Origin: Corynebacterium glyciniphilum AJ 3170
GTDB lineage: Bacteria; Actinomycetota; Actinomycetes; Mycobacteriales; Mycobacteriaceae
DNA length: 64,000 nucleotides
Direction: 5' to 3'
Assembly (NCBI RefSeq): GCF_007673095.1
Contig: NZ_VDYZ01000010.1
Coordinates: 1-64,000, forward strand
How positions within the stretch are numbered: position 1 is the stretch's first letter; every line of letters starts with the position of its first letter. The notes under the pieces are model-generated. The model had not been told where the DNA came from. It did not search any database and saw only the letters and a list, made by a program, of their open reading frames with translations. Below, one piece after another: positions 9,952-18,395 of this stretch. The translations under genes were made by a program, and so were the position numbers.

Positions 9952-10907
9952 CCGGCACCTACGCCGCCATCGACTGCGGAACGAACTCGATCCGCCTGCT
10001 GATCAGCGAGGTCCTGGAGGACGGGACGCTGCGGGAGATCAACCGCGACAACATCATCGTCCGCCTCGGCCAGGGTGTGGACGCCACCGGACGTTTCGCC
10101 GACGCCGCGCTCGACCGCGTCGACGAGGCACTGGGCATCTACGCCGACCGGATGATCATGAACGGTGTCACCGACGTGATGATGGGGGCCACGTCCGCCA
10201 CCCGTGACGCGGAGAACCGTGAGGACTTCTTCGCCATCACCCGCCGCCACCTGGGCCGCGTGGCCCCGGGAGTGCAGGCGGAGGTCGTCACCGGCATCCG
10301 GGAGGCGCAGCTGTCCTTCGCCGGGGCGGTCGCCGACATGGAGCCGACCGACGGTCACATCTGCGTGATCGACCTGGGCGGAGGATCCACCGAGTTCGTC
10401 GTCGACGCCTACGGGGAGGGGAGTGGGCAGGCCTGCTCCGCCGACATGGGCTGCGTGCGGCTCACCGAACGCTACCTGCACACCGTGCCGCCCACCGACG
10501 AGGAGATCGCCGAGGCCCGGGGTTACGTCGACGGGCTGATGGCGACGGTGGAGGAGAACGTGGACCTCGACAGCGTCACCCGTGTCGTGGGTGTCGCGGG
10601 CACCGTGACGACCGTGGCGGCAATCCAGAAGGGGCTGACCGAGTACAACCCGGAGAAGACCCACATGTCCGAGATCGATCTGGCGGACTTCCGGTCCACG
10701 GCCCGGTCTCTGCTGGGGGAGACGGTGGAGCAGCGTCGGGAGCACCCGGCGATGCACCCGGGACGTGCCGACGTGATCGGTGGCGGTGCGATCGTGATCG
10801 ACGCCTTCGCCACCCGTTTCCTGGACAAGGGGCTGACGTCGATCACGGTCAGTGAGAAAGATATCCTGGACGGTATCCTGGCCGAGGTCATCGAGCGCAA
10901 CAGCTAG
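9948..10907 (+). CDS. ppx2: Ppx/GppA exopolyphosphatase family protein
   Basis: The 319-residue ASKHA-fold enzyme begins AAIDCGTNSIRLLI (phosphate-1 motif) and has the phosphate-2 motif VIDLGGGSTEFVV near residue 138. Also visible are the switch region REAQLSFAGAV and GVAGTVTTVAAI near 220. The family removes terminal phosphate from polyphosphate or hydrolyses pppGpp. The short length and genome position equal those of the second mycobacterial exopolyphosphatase (Rv1026). Which of the two substrates it prefers cannot be read from sequence. The GTG start overlaps the DUF501 stop by four bases, and a tRNA gene follows 16 bases after the stop. Confidence 0.9.
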   Translation: MTGTYAAIDCGTNSIRLLISEVLEDGTLREINRDNIIVRLGQGVDATGRFADAALDRVDEALGIYADRMIMNGVTDVMMGATSATRDAENREDFFAITRRHLGRVAPGVQAEVVTGIREAQLSFAGAVADMEPTDGHICVIDLGGGSTEFVVDAYGEGSGQACSADMGCVRLTERYLHTVPPTDEEIAEARGYVDGLMATVEENVDLDSVTRVVGVAGTVTTVAAIQKGLTEYNPEKTHMSEIDLADFRSTARSLLGETVEQRREHPAMHPGRADVIGGGAIVIDAFATRFLDKGLTSITVSEKDILDGILAEVIERNS

Positions 10908-10923
10908 ACGACCCAGGTCGTGC

Positions 10924-10997
10924 GCCCCTATAGCCCAATTGGCAGAGGCAGCGGACTTAAAATCCGCGCAGTGTCGGTTCGAGTCCGACTGGGGGCA
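10924..10997 (+). tRNA. tRNA with anticodon UAA (tRNA-Leu), short variable arm
   Basis: A complete cloverleaf can be folded. The acceptor GCCCCTA pairs with TGGGGGC (one G-T pair). The D arm contains AATTGGCAGA, the anticodon stem is GCGGA/TCCGC with loop CTTAAAA (anticodon TAA), the variable loop is only GCAGT, and the T arm is GTCGG/CCGAC with TTCGAGT. The discriminator base is A, and CCA is not encoded. The anticodon calls for leucine, yet bacterial leucine tRNAs normally have a long class II variable arm. It sits right behind ppx, as in related genomes. Confidence 0.9.
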
Positions 10998-11135
10998 CAG
11001 TGCGAATCCGGAGATATGTGTTGGTCGGCAGGTGACGGTGGCCGAGCGGCAGCGTGCATGCCACGTCAGACTCGTTGCGCCCGCTGCGATCACCGGCGGC
11101 GGGTGGCGGCACGTAGAGGACGGTGCCGCGCGACT

Positions 11136-11190
11136 CAGGTGCCAGAATCGGTCAGCGCAGAGCCGCTCGTCGGACCGATCCTGGCACCTG
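11136..11190. repeat. Long inverted repeat (18-base arms) downstream of the tRNA
   Basis: The arms at 11136-11153 and 11173-11190 pair over 18 positions with a single A/C mismatch around a 19-base loop, giving a very stable hairpin beginning CAGGTGCCAG and ending CTGGCACCTG. No T-run follows on either strand. It lies between the tRNA and the converging SPFH gene, so it may terminate transcription from both sides. The remaining 10998-11256 interval shows no gene. Confidence 0.75.
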
Positions 11191-11256
11191 AATTACGCGG
11201 TCACGTCCCGGTAGTTCTGGCCGGGACCGACCCCGACAGCTCGTCGCGACGCGCAC

Positions 11257-12408
11257 CTACTCGGTGGCCGCGACCTCCGCACCACGCGACCCGGCAGCGG
11301 TCTCCCGCAGGTTCGGGATCACCGCGGCGAACTGGCCGAGCAGCTTGGTCAGGTCCTGACCCTCGCCGACCATGGTGAGGTTCGCGCCGGTGAGACCCTC
11401 CGCCATGGCCGAGAAGATCTCCGGGAGCTGATCGACGACCTGCTTGTCCAGGATCACGCCGTTGTTGGACGCCACTGCCGCAGCCTCGGTCCGCAGGGCC
11501 GCAGCCTTCGCCTCGGCGTTGATGCGGGTGCGCTCTGCCTCGGCCTCCGCCGGCTTGATGACCTCAGAGACCAGTTCCTGCTCACGCAGCGCGGCCTGCG
11601 ACTCGGCCAGGCGGGCCTGCTCCTCGGCGACCTCGCGGTCAGTCTCGGCACGGCGACGGGCCAGGGCAGCCTGCGCGGCGATGACCTGTTCCTGGGCCTC
11701 GGCCTCAGCACGCGGGCCCGCGGCGTTGGCCTCGGCCTTGGCGGCGGCGATCTCCTTGGTGTTCTCCGCGACCTTGGTGTCCGTCTCGCGCTGGAAGTCG
11801 GACTTGCGACGCTCGGACTTCTGCTGCTCCTCGGCGATCTCGGCGTCACGCTGGGCTTCGGCGACAGCACGCTCACGCTGAACGCGGGCCAGTTCCGGGG
11901 CGGACAGTGCCTGGATGTAGCCGTTCGGGTCGCTGATCGAGTTGATCTGGAAGCTGTCGATCTGCCAGCCGAACCGCAGCATGCGTGGCTCGGCGTTGGA
12001 GAGCACCTGGCTGGCCAGCGCCGTGCGGTCGGAGATCATCTCCTCCACGGTGAGCTGACCGATCATGGCGCGGGTCTCGCCGGAGAAGATGTCTTGCGCG
12101 GTGGACACGATCTGTCCCTGATCGACGCCCAGGAAACGGTTCGCGGCCTCGACCACGCTGTTCTTGTCCGCGGTCACGGAGAACACCACCGACGCCTCCA
12201 CGTCCACGTCGACGTTCTGCTTCGACTGGGCACGCACCGCGATGTTCACGGTGTTCGCACCGATGTGGAAACGCTGCACCCGGTGCAGCACAGGCACGGA
12301 CCAGGCGCCGCCACCGATGACGACGCGGTAGGGGTTGTCGGGCTTGCGGGCGATCATGCCACCCGTGATCAGCAGGGCCTCGGTGGGCTTCGGGACGTCG
12401 TAGAGCAT
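11257..12408 (-). CDS. SPFH/band 7 (flotillin-like) protein
   Basis: The 383-residue protein begins MLYDVPKPTEALLITGG and continues with an SPFH domain to about residue 170 (VVEAANRFLG, IVSTAQDIFSGETRAMIGQ, GWQIDSFQINSI). A long Glu/Ala-rich coiled coil (about 190-310) typical of flotillins follows, and then a short C-terminal oligomerisation segment (LDKQVVDQLPEIFSAMAEGL). Flotillins scaffold membrane microdomains; there is no obvious transmembrane helix, so attachment is probably by the N-terminal part. The start at 12408 follows AGAAAGAAGAC; the 14-residue extension upstream looks spurious. It is a single gene and no NfeD partner is visible next to it. Confidence 0.87.
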   Translation of the reverse strand: MLYDVPKPTEALLITGGMIARKPDNPYRVVIGGGAWSVPVLHRVQRFHIGANTVNIAVRAQSKQNVDVDVEASVVFSVTADKNSVVEAANRFLGVDQGQIVSTAQDIFSGETRAMIGQLTVEEMISDRTALASQVLSNAEPRMLRFGWQIDSFQINSISDPNGYIQALSAPELARVQRERAVAEAQRDAEIAEEQQKSERRKSDFQRETDTKVAENTKEIAAAKAEANAAGPRAEAEAQEQVIAAQAALARRRAETDREVAEEQARLAESQAALREQELVSEVIKPAEAEAERTRINAEAKAAALRTEAAAVASNNGVILDKQVVDQLPEIFSAMAEGLTGANLTMVGEGQDLTKLLGQFAAVIPNLRETAAGSRGAEVAATE

Positions 12409-12572
12409 TCGTCTTCTTTCTGTCGCAGCGGTGGACGTGCAGGAGAACACTTAGTACACCCTGAGCATATCGTAGTGACCGCGGCTTTCTCAGGGCGGTT
12501 GCAGAACCAGGGGTGCCCTCCGGCGAGCCCGCCGGGAACGCGTCGTGCCCAGGGTGTTTATGCTCGATCTCT

Positions 12573-13325
12573 GTGTCCACCGTCGCGATCGTCCTGATAC
12601 TCGCCGTCCTCGTCGGAGCCGTACTCCAGCGCATCACCGGCATGGGTGTCGGCCTCGTCGCCGGCCCCGTGCTGTCTGTCGCACTCGGCCCGGCTGCCGG
12701 GGTGACCGTCGTCAACGGACTGTCCACCGTCAACGCGGTGAACAACGCCTGGGCGGTGCGGGCCAGGACCGACTGGCGGCGATTCAGCTTCCTCGCCGGA
12801 GGACTGGTGCTCGGATCACTCCCGGCCGTATTCGTTGTGCTGGTGATCGACGGCCCCTGGCTGCTGGTCACCGTCGGTGTGCTGGTGCTCGCCGCGCTCG
12901 GGGTCACGCTGTTCCAGCCGGAGAAGGCCCGGCTCTCGGAACGGTCCGTCCTGCCCATGGTGCTGGCAGGAGCGGCGGGCGGGTTCATGAGCACCGTCGC
13001 CGGCATCGCCGCGCCCGCCTTCACCGTGTACGCGCGGTTGACCGGCTGGGACTACCGTGATTTCGTGGCCACCCTGCACCCGGTGATCGTGGTCGCGAAC
13101 CTGCTGTCCTTCGTACTCAAGATCGTCATCTTCGGTGGTGTCGACGTCGGTGGTCTGCCCGTCTGGTTGTGGATCCTCGCTGTCGCGGCGATCTTCGTCG
13201 GAGCCTGGTTCGGGGACCGGCTGTACGACCGGATCTCCAGCGAGGGCACCCGGAAACTCGCCACACTGCTGGCTTTCGCCGGTGCGGTGACGCTGGTGGT
13301 CAACGGTGTTGTTGCGATGTACTGA
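12573..13325 (+). CDS. TauE/SafE (TSUP) family membrane permease
   Basis: The 250-residue protein has about eight hydrophobic segments and the two-half repeat of the TSUP family. The first half has ITGMGVGLVAGPVLSVALGP (residues about 20-39). The second half has AGAAGGFMSTVAGIAAPAF near 130, followed by YARLTGWDYRDF. The family exports small sulfur or organic anions such as sulfite or sulfoacetate; the substrate here is unknown. I choose the GTG at 12573 because TATGCT lies eight bases before it (leaderless) and the protein then starts directly with a membrane helix. The end overlaps the converging regulator gene by 26 bases. Confidence 0.82.
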   Translation: MSTVAIVLILAVLVGAVLQRITGMGVGLVAGPVLSVALGPAAGVTVVNGLSTVNAVNNAWAVRARTDWRRFSFLAGGLVLGSLPAVFVVLVIDGPWLLVTVGVLVLAALGVTLFQPEKARLSERSVLPMVLAGAAGGFMSTVAGIAAPAFTVYARLTGWDYRDFVATLHPVIVVANLLSFVLKIVIFGGVDVGGLPVWLWILAVAAIFVGAWFGDRLYDRISSEGTRKLATLLAFAGAVTLVVNGVVAMY

Positions 13326-14142
13326 GCCGCTGCAGGGCCCGGTGCGTCGGGGAATCCTCCGCTGCGGTCCAGATCACGAGCTGTTGTTCTGAGTCGTCGG
13401 CCTTGACCAGCGTGTCCCAGTCCAGGACGAGTTCACCGACGTCCGGGTGGACCAGGGTCTTCGTCCCCGTTGTCAGGCTCGCCACCGTACGCGCCGCCCA
13501 CCAGGAGGCGAACTGGGGGTCGCCGACGGACAGTTCTCCGACCAGGTTCGCCAGCCTGGCGTCGTCCGGATACTTCGCCGCCTCCATGCGTAGCTGGGCG
13601 ACGGCGGTGCGTGCCACCGTCTCCCAGTCCTTGTACAACGAGCGCATCCGCGGGTCCGTGAAGAGGAGCCGGACGTAGTTCCGACGGGATTCCGGTATCC
13701 CGGAGAAATCGAGCATCATCGCGGCGGCCAGGCCGTTCCAGGCGAGGACGTCCATTCTGCGTCCCATGACGATGGCGGGCGTCGTCCGGAGGTCGTCCAG
13801 CAGCCTCCGCAATTGCGGCTGGACCTTCTGACGGGTACGACGGGGTGTCCGGACCTCCTGCCTGCCCGACAGGCTCACGAGATAGGACCGCTGGTCCTCG
13901 TCGAGCTGCAGGACATCCGCCAGGACGGTCAGGACCGGTGCGGACACCCGGATGCGTCCCTGCTCGACCCGCGTGTAGTAGTCGGTGCTGATATTGGCCA
14001 ACGCAGCGACCTCTTCACGCCGCAACCCCGGCACCCGACGTGGCCCCGGGGTCTCCACGACACCCGCCTGGCGCGGGGACAGTTCGCTGCGCCGTGCCTT
14101 GAGGAAGGTCCCGAGTTCGCTCATCCTGGTATCGCCGCTCAT
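13300..14142 (-). CDS. Helix-turn-helix regulator with MmyB-like ligand-binding domain (1)
   Basis: The product is about 280 residues. It has an N-terminal XRE-type helix-turn-helix with the hallmark RRVPGLRREEVAALANISTDYYTRVEQG (residues about 34-61), then a MmyB-like PAS-type domain from about residue 105 (MDVLAWNGLAAAMMLDFSGIPE, RNYVRLLFTDPRMRSLY, ARLANLVGELS, LVHPDVGELVLDWDTL). MmyB-type domains in other actinobacteria bind fatty-acid-like ligands. It is transcribed away from the quinone reductase/cupin/aldo-keto reductase operon and most likely controls it. An alternative ATG at 14124 also fits family N-termini (MSELGTFLKARR). Confidence 0.88.
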   Translation of the reverse strand: MSGDTRMSELGTFLKARRSELSPRQAGVVETPGPRRVPGLRREEVAALANISTDYYTRVEQGRIRVSAPVLTVLADVLQLDEDQRSYLVSLSGRQEVRTPRRTRQKVQPQLRRLLDDLRTTPAIVMGRRMDVLAWNGLAAAMMLDFSGIPESRRNYVRLLFTDPRMRSLYKDWETVARTAVAQLRMEAAKYPDDARLANLVGELSVGDPQFASWWAARTVASLTTGTKTLVHPDVGELVLDWDTLVKADDSEQQLVIWTAAEDSPTHRALQRLSTSQQHR

Positions 14143-14272
14143 GGTGGCCAGTATTCCAGCGGGGGAGCAGCGCTGTGAGGGGGAGGGATTTGTCCCAGGA
14201 TATTTTTCTCCGCTGTGACGGCGAGGCTGCGAGACGATCATGGTGTGCAGTCAACAGATGAAGGAGATGACG

Positions 14273-15277
14273 ATGCGCGCACTGATCGCAGGACGGGGGC
14301 CGGAGTGGGTCCTCGACGAGGTTGATGTACCGTCCCCCGGGCCGGGGGAGGTCCTGGTCCGTAACCACGCGGCCGCGACGAACAATGCGGATCTGCCCAT
14401 GCTCGCCGAGGCTGACCCGTCCCACGGTGGACACGGCCGGGAGTTTACAGCCGGTTTCGAGTACGCCGGCGAGATCGTCGCCGTCGGAGAGAACGCGGGG
14501 CACTGGGCCGTCGGCGACGCGGTCATGGGATCTGTGCCGGCGTCGTTCGCGGACTATGTCGTGGCCGACCACCGGTTCGTGCTGCCACGGCCGGAAGGTC
14601 TCTCTCCGGAGATCGCCTGCGCGTTGCCGACGGGACTGCTGACCGAGCACGGCGCTCTGTCTGTGGCCGGCTTCAGACCAGGTCAGAGTGTCCTGGTGAC
14701 CGGAGGCACCAGTGGCATCGGGATGATCGGTGTGCAGATGGCGAAGGCGCTCGGCGCGTCCTCCGTCATCGCGACGACCAGGAGGTCGGCCGGACGTGAC
14801 CGGTTGCTCCGGCTCGGGGCCGACACTGTGGTCGTCACCGGGGAGGAGGATCTCACCGATGCGGTCCTCGACGCCACGAACGGGCGTGGGGTGGACGTGG
14901 TGCTCGACCACGTTGCCGGGCAGACCTTCGCCGAGTGTCTTCCCGCTACCGCGGAAGACGGGAAGGTGGTGAACATCGGGCGGCTCGCCGGAGCGGCATC
15001 GACTATTGATCTTGATGCGCTGTCGTACCGGCACCTCACCGTCCACGGTGTGTCGTTCGGGTTCACCCGGGACACGGAGATGGCCGGCGTCATCGCCGGG
15101 CTGCTGCCGGACGTCCTTCCTGCCGTCGCCCGGGGCGAGATTCGTCCGGTCATCGACAGGACGTTGGACATCACCGATCCGGCGCACGTTGCCGATCGTC
15201 TCCGCTCCGGCGAGGCCGACGGCAAGATCGTCCTGACCATTGTCCCGGGAGAATCCGGGGAGAAGAAGAATGACTGA
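14273..15277 (+). CDS. Zinc-independent MDR oxidoreductase (quinone reductase type)
   Basis: The 334-residue medium-chain dehydrogenase/reductase begins MRALIAGRGPEWVLDEVDVP. It has GRDFT-like GREFTAGFEYAGEIVAVG, GDAVMGSVPASFADYVV, and the NADPH-binding LVTGGTSGIGMIGVQMAKALG near residues 141-161. The usual zinc-binding cysteines are absent, so it resembles quinone oxidoreductases or enoyl reductases. ATG at 14273 is chosen because AAGGAGA stands at 14261-14267. First gene of a tight four-gene plus-strand unit (cupin, aldo/keto reductase, carboxymuconolactone decarboxylase-like). It probably reduces reactive carbonyl or quinone compounds. Confidence 0.85.
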   Translation: MRALIAGRGPEWVLDEVDVPSPGPGEVLVRNHAAATNNADLPMLAEADPSHGGHGREFTAGFEYAGEIVAVGENAGHWAVGDAVMGSVPASFADYVVADHRFVLPRPEGLSPEIACALPTGLLTEHGALSVAGFRPGQSVLVTGGTSGIGMIGVQMAKALGASSVIATTRRSAGRDRLLRLGADTVVVTGEEDLTDAVLDATNGRGVDVVLDHVAGQTFAECLPATAEDGKVVNIGRLAGAASTIDLDALSYRHLTVHGVSFGFTRDTEMAGVIAGLLPDVLPAVARGEIRPVIDRTLDITDPAHVADRLRSGEADGKIVLTIVPGESGEKKND

Positions 15278-15692
15278 TTCAGGGTATGTACCGACTTTCC
15301 CGGTAGGGGACCCCAACACCGCCTACGCCGAGAACTTCGTGGGCCAGAGCTTTCTGAACATGCTCACCACCGAGGGCGTCACCATCGGAAACGTGACTTT
15401 CGAGCTGGGCTGCCGTAACAACTGGCACATCCACCACGCCTCGTCGGGTGGCGGCCAGATCCTGCTGTGCACCGACGGCAGCGGCTGGTACCAGGCCGAG
15501 GGGGAGGCGCCGGTGAGCATGACACCGGGCAGTGTGGTGAGCATTCCCGCCGGGGTGAAGCACTGGCACGGGGCGAAAGCGGACTCCTGGTTCACCCACC
15601 TCGCCGTGGAGGTCCCCGGTGAGGACACCCGCAATGAGTGGCTGGAACCGGTCACTGACGAGCACTACAGCACGCTATCTCAGGAGGACTGA
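15270..15692 (+). CDS. Cupin-domain protein
   Basis: The 140-residue single-domain cupin has motif 1 NNWHIHHASSGGGQILLCTDGSGWY (residues about 49-73) and motif 2 PGSVVSIPAGVKHWHGA (about 87-103). The His residues in WHIHH and HWHG would bind a divalent metal. Small cupins fused or adjacent to carboxymuconolactone decarboxylase-like proteins are common and are thought to act in oxidative or detoxification chemistry; the reaction is unknown. The gene overlaps the upstream reductase gene by eight bases and touches the next start by one base, so it belongs to the same transcript. Confidence 0.86.
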   Translation: MTDSGYVPTFPVGDPNTAYAENFVGQSFLNMLTTEGVTIGNVTFELGCRNNWHIHHASSGGGQILLCTDGSGWYQAEGEAPVSMTPGSVVSIPAGVKHWHGAKADSWFTHLAVEVPGEDTRNEWLEPVTDEHYSTLSQED

Positions 15693-16546
15693 TGAGTTAC
15701 AACGAGAGCTACACCCTGTCCAACGGTGTGGAGATCCCCGCGCTCGGATTGGGGACCTGGTTCATCGACGACGACAAGGCCGCCCAGGCGGTCCGAGACG
15801 CCGTGAGCGCCGGCTACCGCAACATCGACACCGCCCAGGCCTACGGCAACGAACGGGGCGTCGGCGAGGGCGTCCGCACCAGTAGCGTGGCTCGCGGGGA
15901 CCTGTTCGTCTCCACGAAACTTGCCGCCGAGGTTAAGGACTATGACGGAGCCGTCGCCGCGATCGACCAGTCCCTGGAAACCATGGGCCTGGACTACATC
16001 GACCTGATGCTGATCCACAGCCCGCAACCCTGGGACGACTTCCGGGGCGGTGACTACGCCGAGGGCAACCGAGAGGCGTGGCGGGCGTTGGAGGAGGCCT
16101 ACAAGGCCGGCAAGCTGCGCTCGATCGGAGTCTCGAACTTCCGGGAGGACGACCTGGACAACATCCTCGAGAACGGCTCGGTGGCCCCCCACGTGAACCA
16201 GATCCTCGTCCACGCCGGGAACACCCCCAGCGAGCTGATCGACTACTGCGCGTCGAAGAATATCGTGGTCGAGGCCTATTCGCCGATCGCGCACGGTGAG
16301 ATTCTCGGCAATGAGAACGTCGCTGCGATGGCGGCCAGGTACGGGGTGAGCGTGCCGCAACTGTGTATCCGGTACACCCTGCAGCTGGGTGCGGTGTCGC
16401 TGCCGAAGACCGCGAACCCGGAGCACATGCGCTCCAACGCTGCGGTCGAGTTCGAGATCTCCGCAGAGGACATGGAAGTCTTGCGGAACCTTGATGAGAA
16501 GGACTACGGGGAGAGCAGCGCGTTCCCCGTGTACAGCGGTAAGTAG
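15692..16546 (+). CDS. Aldo/keto reductase (1)
   Basis: The 284-residue TIM-barrel NADPH oxidoreductase has the family signatures VSAGYRNIDTAQAYGNE (catalytic Asp and Tyr, residues about 35-51) and STKL (catalytic Lys). The catalytic His is in LMLIHSP, followed by GKLRSIGVSNF and a late LPKTANPEHMRSNAA for the cofactor phosphate. It reduces aldehydes or ketones in the cytoplasm. TGATG overlap with the cupin gene. A second aldo/keto reductase of the same class lies 3.7 kb downstream in the neighbouring island. Confidence 0.93.
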   Translation: MSYNESYTLSNGVEIPALGLGTWFIDDDKAAQAVRDAVSAGYRNIDTAQAYGNERGVGEGVRTSSVARGDLFVSTKLAAEVKDYDGAVAAIDQSLETMGLDYIDLMLIHSPQPWDDFRGGDYAEGNREAWRALEEAYKAGKLRSIGVSNFREDDLDNILENGSVAPHVNQILVHAGNTPSELIDYCASKNIVVEAYSPIAHGEILGNENVAAMAARYGVSVPQLCIRYTLQLGAVSLPKTANPEHMRSNAAVEFEISAEDMEVLRNLDEKDYGESSAFPVYSGK

Positions 16547-16581
16547 CGGAAGAACAGAAGAAGGAGGAGGAGGTCAGCGCG

Positions 16582-16902
16582 ATGGCAGACAAGGTAACGG
16601 CAGGCAGGGACGTCCTGGGGGAGTTCGCCCCCAAGTTCGCCGAACTCAACGACGACGTGTTGTTCGGGCAGGTCTGGAACCGCGAAGACCAGCTTTCCGC
16701 ACGTGACCGCAGTGTGGTCACTGTGACGGCCGTGATGGCCAGTGGTGTGCTCGACAGTGCCCTGCAGGGCCACATCGAACGGGCCAAGGCAAACGGGGTC
16801 ACCGCCGAAGAGATGACGGAGATCTTGACGCACGCGGCGTTCTATGCCGGATGGCCGAAGGCTTGGGCGGCGTTCCGTATGGCCAAGGACATCTACGGGT
16901 AA
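16582..16902 (+). CDS. Carboxymuconolactone decarboxylase family protein
   Basis: The 106-residue all-helical protein matches the CMD family: LFGQVWNREDQLSARDRSVVTV (about 28-49), LQGHIERAKANGVTAEEMTEILTHAAFYAGWPKAW (about 63-97). It lacks the CxxC of AhpD peroxidase-type members, so it is not a thiol reductant. With the linked cupin it probably forms a functional pair. AGGAGGAGG lies at about 16562-16571. Last gene of the operon. Confidence 0.87.
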   Translation: MADKVTAGRDVLGEFAPKFAELNDDVLFGQVWNREDQLSARDRSVVTVTAVMASGVLDSALQGHIERAKANGVTAEEMTEILTHAAFYAGWPKAWAAFRMAKDIYG

Positions 16903-16919
16903 GACGGAGACAACAGGAA

Positions 16920-16957
16920 CGAACGCCGGTCACTGTGAAGTCCGGTGACGCCGTTCG
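16920..16957. terminator. Hairpin at the convergence of the CMD-like and MFS genes
   Basis: CGAACG (16920-16925) pairs with CGTTCG (16952-16957), and inside it GTCAC pairs with GTGAC, with a small internal loop. It covers the last codons of the MFS gene and follows the CMD-like gene, so it could stop transcripts from both sides. There is no T-run. Confidence 0.4.
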
Positions 16958-18345
16958 GCGGGGACGATCAGTACAGCGGCTGCCACTACCGCGACGACAA
17001 GCATCACGGTGCCGCCGACGTAGGCGTCCACGACGTGTTCCTCGAGTGTGGCGGCGCCAGCCGCAGCAGCGGTGAGTACGGCGACGCCGAGGGTGGAGCC
17101 GAGTTGGTGGGCGGTGTTCACCAGGCCAGAGGCTGCCCCCGCGTCCTCGGCACGCGCGCCAGCGACACCGGCCGAGGTCAACGGACCGAAAGCGAACCCC
17201 TGGCCCAGGCCCAACAGGATCAGCGGACCGACTGCCCCGAGAACAAACGGGGTCTGTGCACTGATCTGGGTCATCCACGCCATTCCCGCGGTCACCAGCA
17301 CCAGCCCGGCGACAACCAGCCAGGCGTTACCGAACCGTCGTGTCAGCCGGGAGACGAACAGGGACGCGGCGAACTGGACCAGGCTCATCGGAAGGAACCC
17401 GAGGCCGGCCTGCAAGGGGGTCCACCCGTAGACGCCCTGGAAGAACTGGGTGGTGAAAAAGAAGAAGGCGATCATCGTGCCGGCGAACAGCAGACGGGCG
17501 ACCGCCGCACCGGAACGCTCGGCACTGGCGAACAGCCGCAACGGCATGATCGGCTGCCGTGCCCGCCACTCATTGACGACAAAGACAGTCAGGATGACCA
17601 CACCGGCCACGATCGGCCAGACGGTCAACGGTTGGGACCATCCGGTCTCGCCGGCGTTGATGATCCCGTACACGAACGCCCCCATGCCCAGCGTGGAGGT
17701 GACCGCGCCGACGATGTCGAAGCGGCCCTTGATCGTCTCGAAACCCGGTAGATACTTCACCGCCAGGATGATCATCACCACCGCGATGGGCACGTTGATA
17801 AAGAAGCCGGCCCGCCAGGACACCCAGGACGCCAGGGCACCACCGACCACGAGTCCGAGACTGGCACCCAACCCGGCCGTCGTGCCGTAGGCTGCGGTGG
17901 CGCGGGTGCGCTCAGGTCCCGCGGGGAAGACCGCCGTGATCAGTGCCAGCGAGGACGGGGCGACGATCGCCGCGCCGATGCCCTGGAACGCGCGGGCCGT
18001 GACAATCCATATCTCGTTCTGCGCGGTTCCCACCAGCAACGACGCCAACCCGAACAGTGCAAGACCGACGATGAACACACGACGGCGCCCCAGCAGGTCG
18101 CCCATCCGTGCCCCGAGCAGGAGAAGTCCGCCGAAGACCAGGGTGTAGGCGTTCTGGGCCCAGGCGAGACCGCCGGGTGACAGGCCCATTTCCGCCTGGA
18201 TCTGGGGTAGTCCGGTGAAGATGATTGAGTTGTCCAGCACGATCATGAAGTAGCTGACCAGCACGATCGCCAGGATCGCGCCGGTGTGCAGACCCCGGGT
18301 GCGGGTCGGCGCAGTAGTCGGCGCAGTAGAAACAGAGGAAGACAT
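16930..18345 (-). CDS. MFS drug efflux transporter, DHA2 (EmrB/QacA) type (1)
   Basis: The 471-residue protein has about 14 hydrophobic segments. Near the N-terminus it has LVSYFMIVLDNSIIFTGLPQIQAEM (DHA2 motif LDxxIxxxALP form), then LLLLGARMGDLLGRRRVFIVG (motif A) and RAFQGIGAAIVAPSSLALI. It should export drugs or toxic metabolites by proton antiport. The frame stays open upstream to 19368, but I start at 18345 (MSSSVSTAPTT), because upstream sequence is antisense to the divergent regulator gene. The gene diverges from the second MmyB-type regulator, which probably controls it. Confidence 0.88.
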   Translation of the reverse strand: MSSSVSTAPTTAPTRTRGLHTGAILAIVLVSYFMIVLDNSIIFTGLPQIQAEMGLSPGGLAWAQNAYTLVFGGLLLLGARMGDLLGRRRVFIVGLALFGLASLLVGTAQNEIWIVTARAFQGIGAAIVAPSSLALITAVFPAGPERTRATAAYGTTAGLGASLGLVVGGALASWVSWRAGFFINVPIAVVMIILAVKYLPGFETIKGRFDIVGAVTSTLGMGAFVYGIINAGETGWSQPLTVWPIVAGVVILTVFVVNEWRARQPIMPLRLFASAERSGAAVARLLFAGTMIAFFFFTTQFFQGVYGWTPLQAGLGFLPMSLVQFAASLFVSRLTRRFGNAWLVVAGLVLVTAGMAWMTQISAQTPFVLGAVGPLILLGLGQGFAFGPLTSAGVAGARAEDAGAASGLVNTAHQLGSTLGVAVLTAAAAGAATLEEHVVDAYVGGTVMLVVAVVAAAVLIVPAERRHRTSQ

Positions 18346-18395
18346 GACAGCCAGTGCACTCCTGTCGCTCGTCGCGGGGAAGTGACCGGTGAAAC

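Noticed and set aside
9921..11093. Minus-strand frame of 390 codons over ppx and the tRNA
   Set aside because: Antisense to ppx and running through the tRNA gene, so it is not a real coding region.
11873..13024. Minus-strand frame of 383 codons
   Set aside because: Covers the TauE-type gene antisense and the SPFH gene out of frame; Ser/Thr/Arg-rich without motifs.
14015..15319. Minus-strand frame of 434 codons
   Set aside because: Antisense to the quinone reductase gene and overlapping the MmyB-type regulator gene in another frame; no family resemblance.
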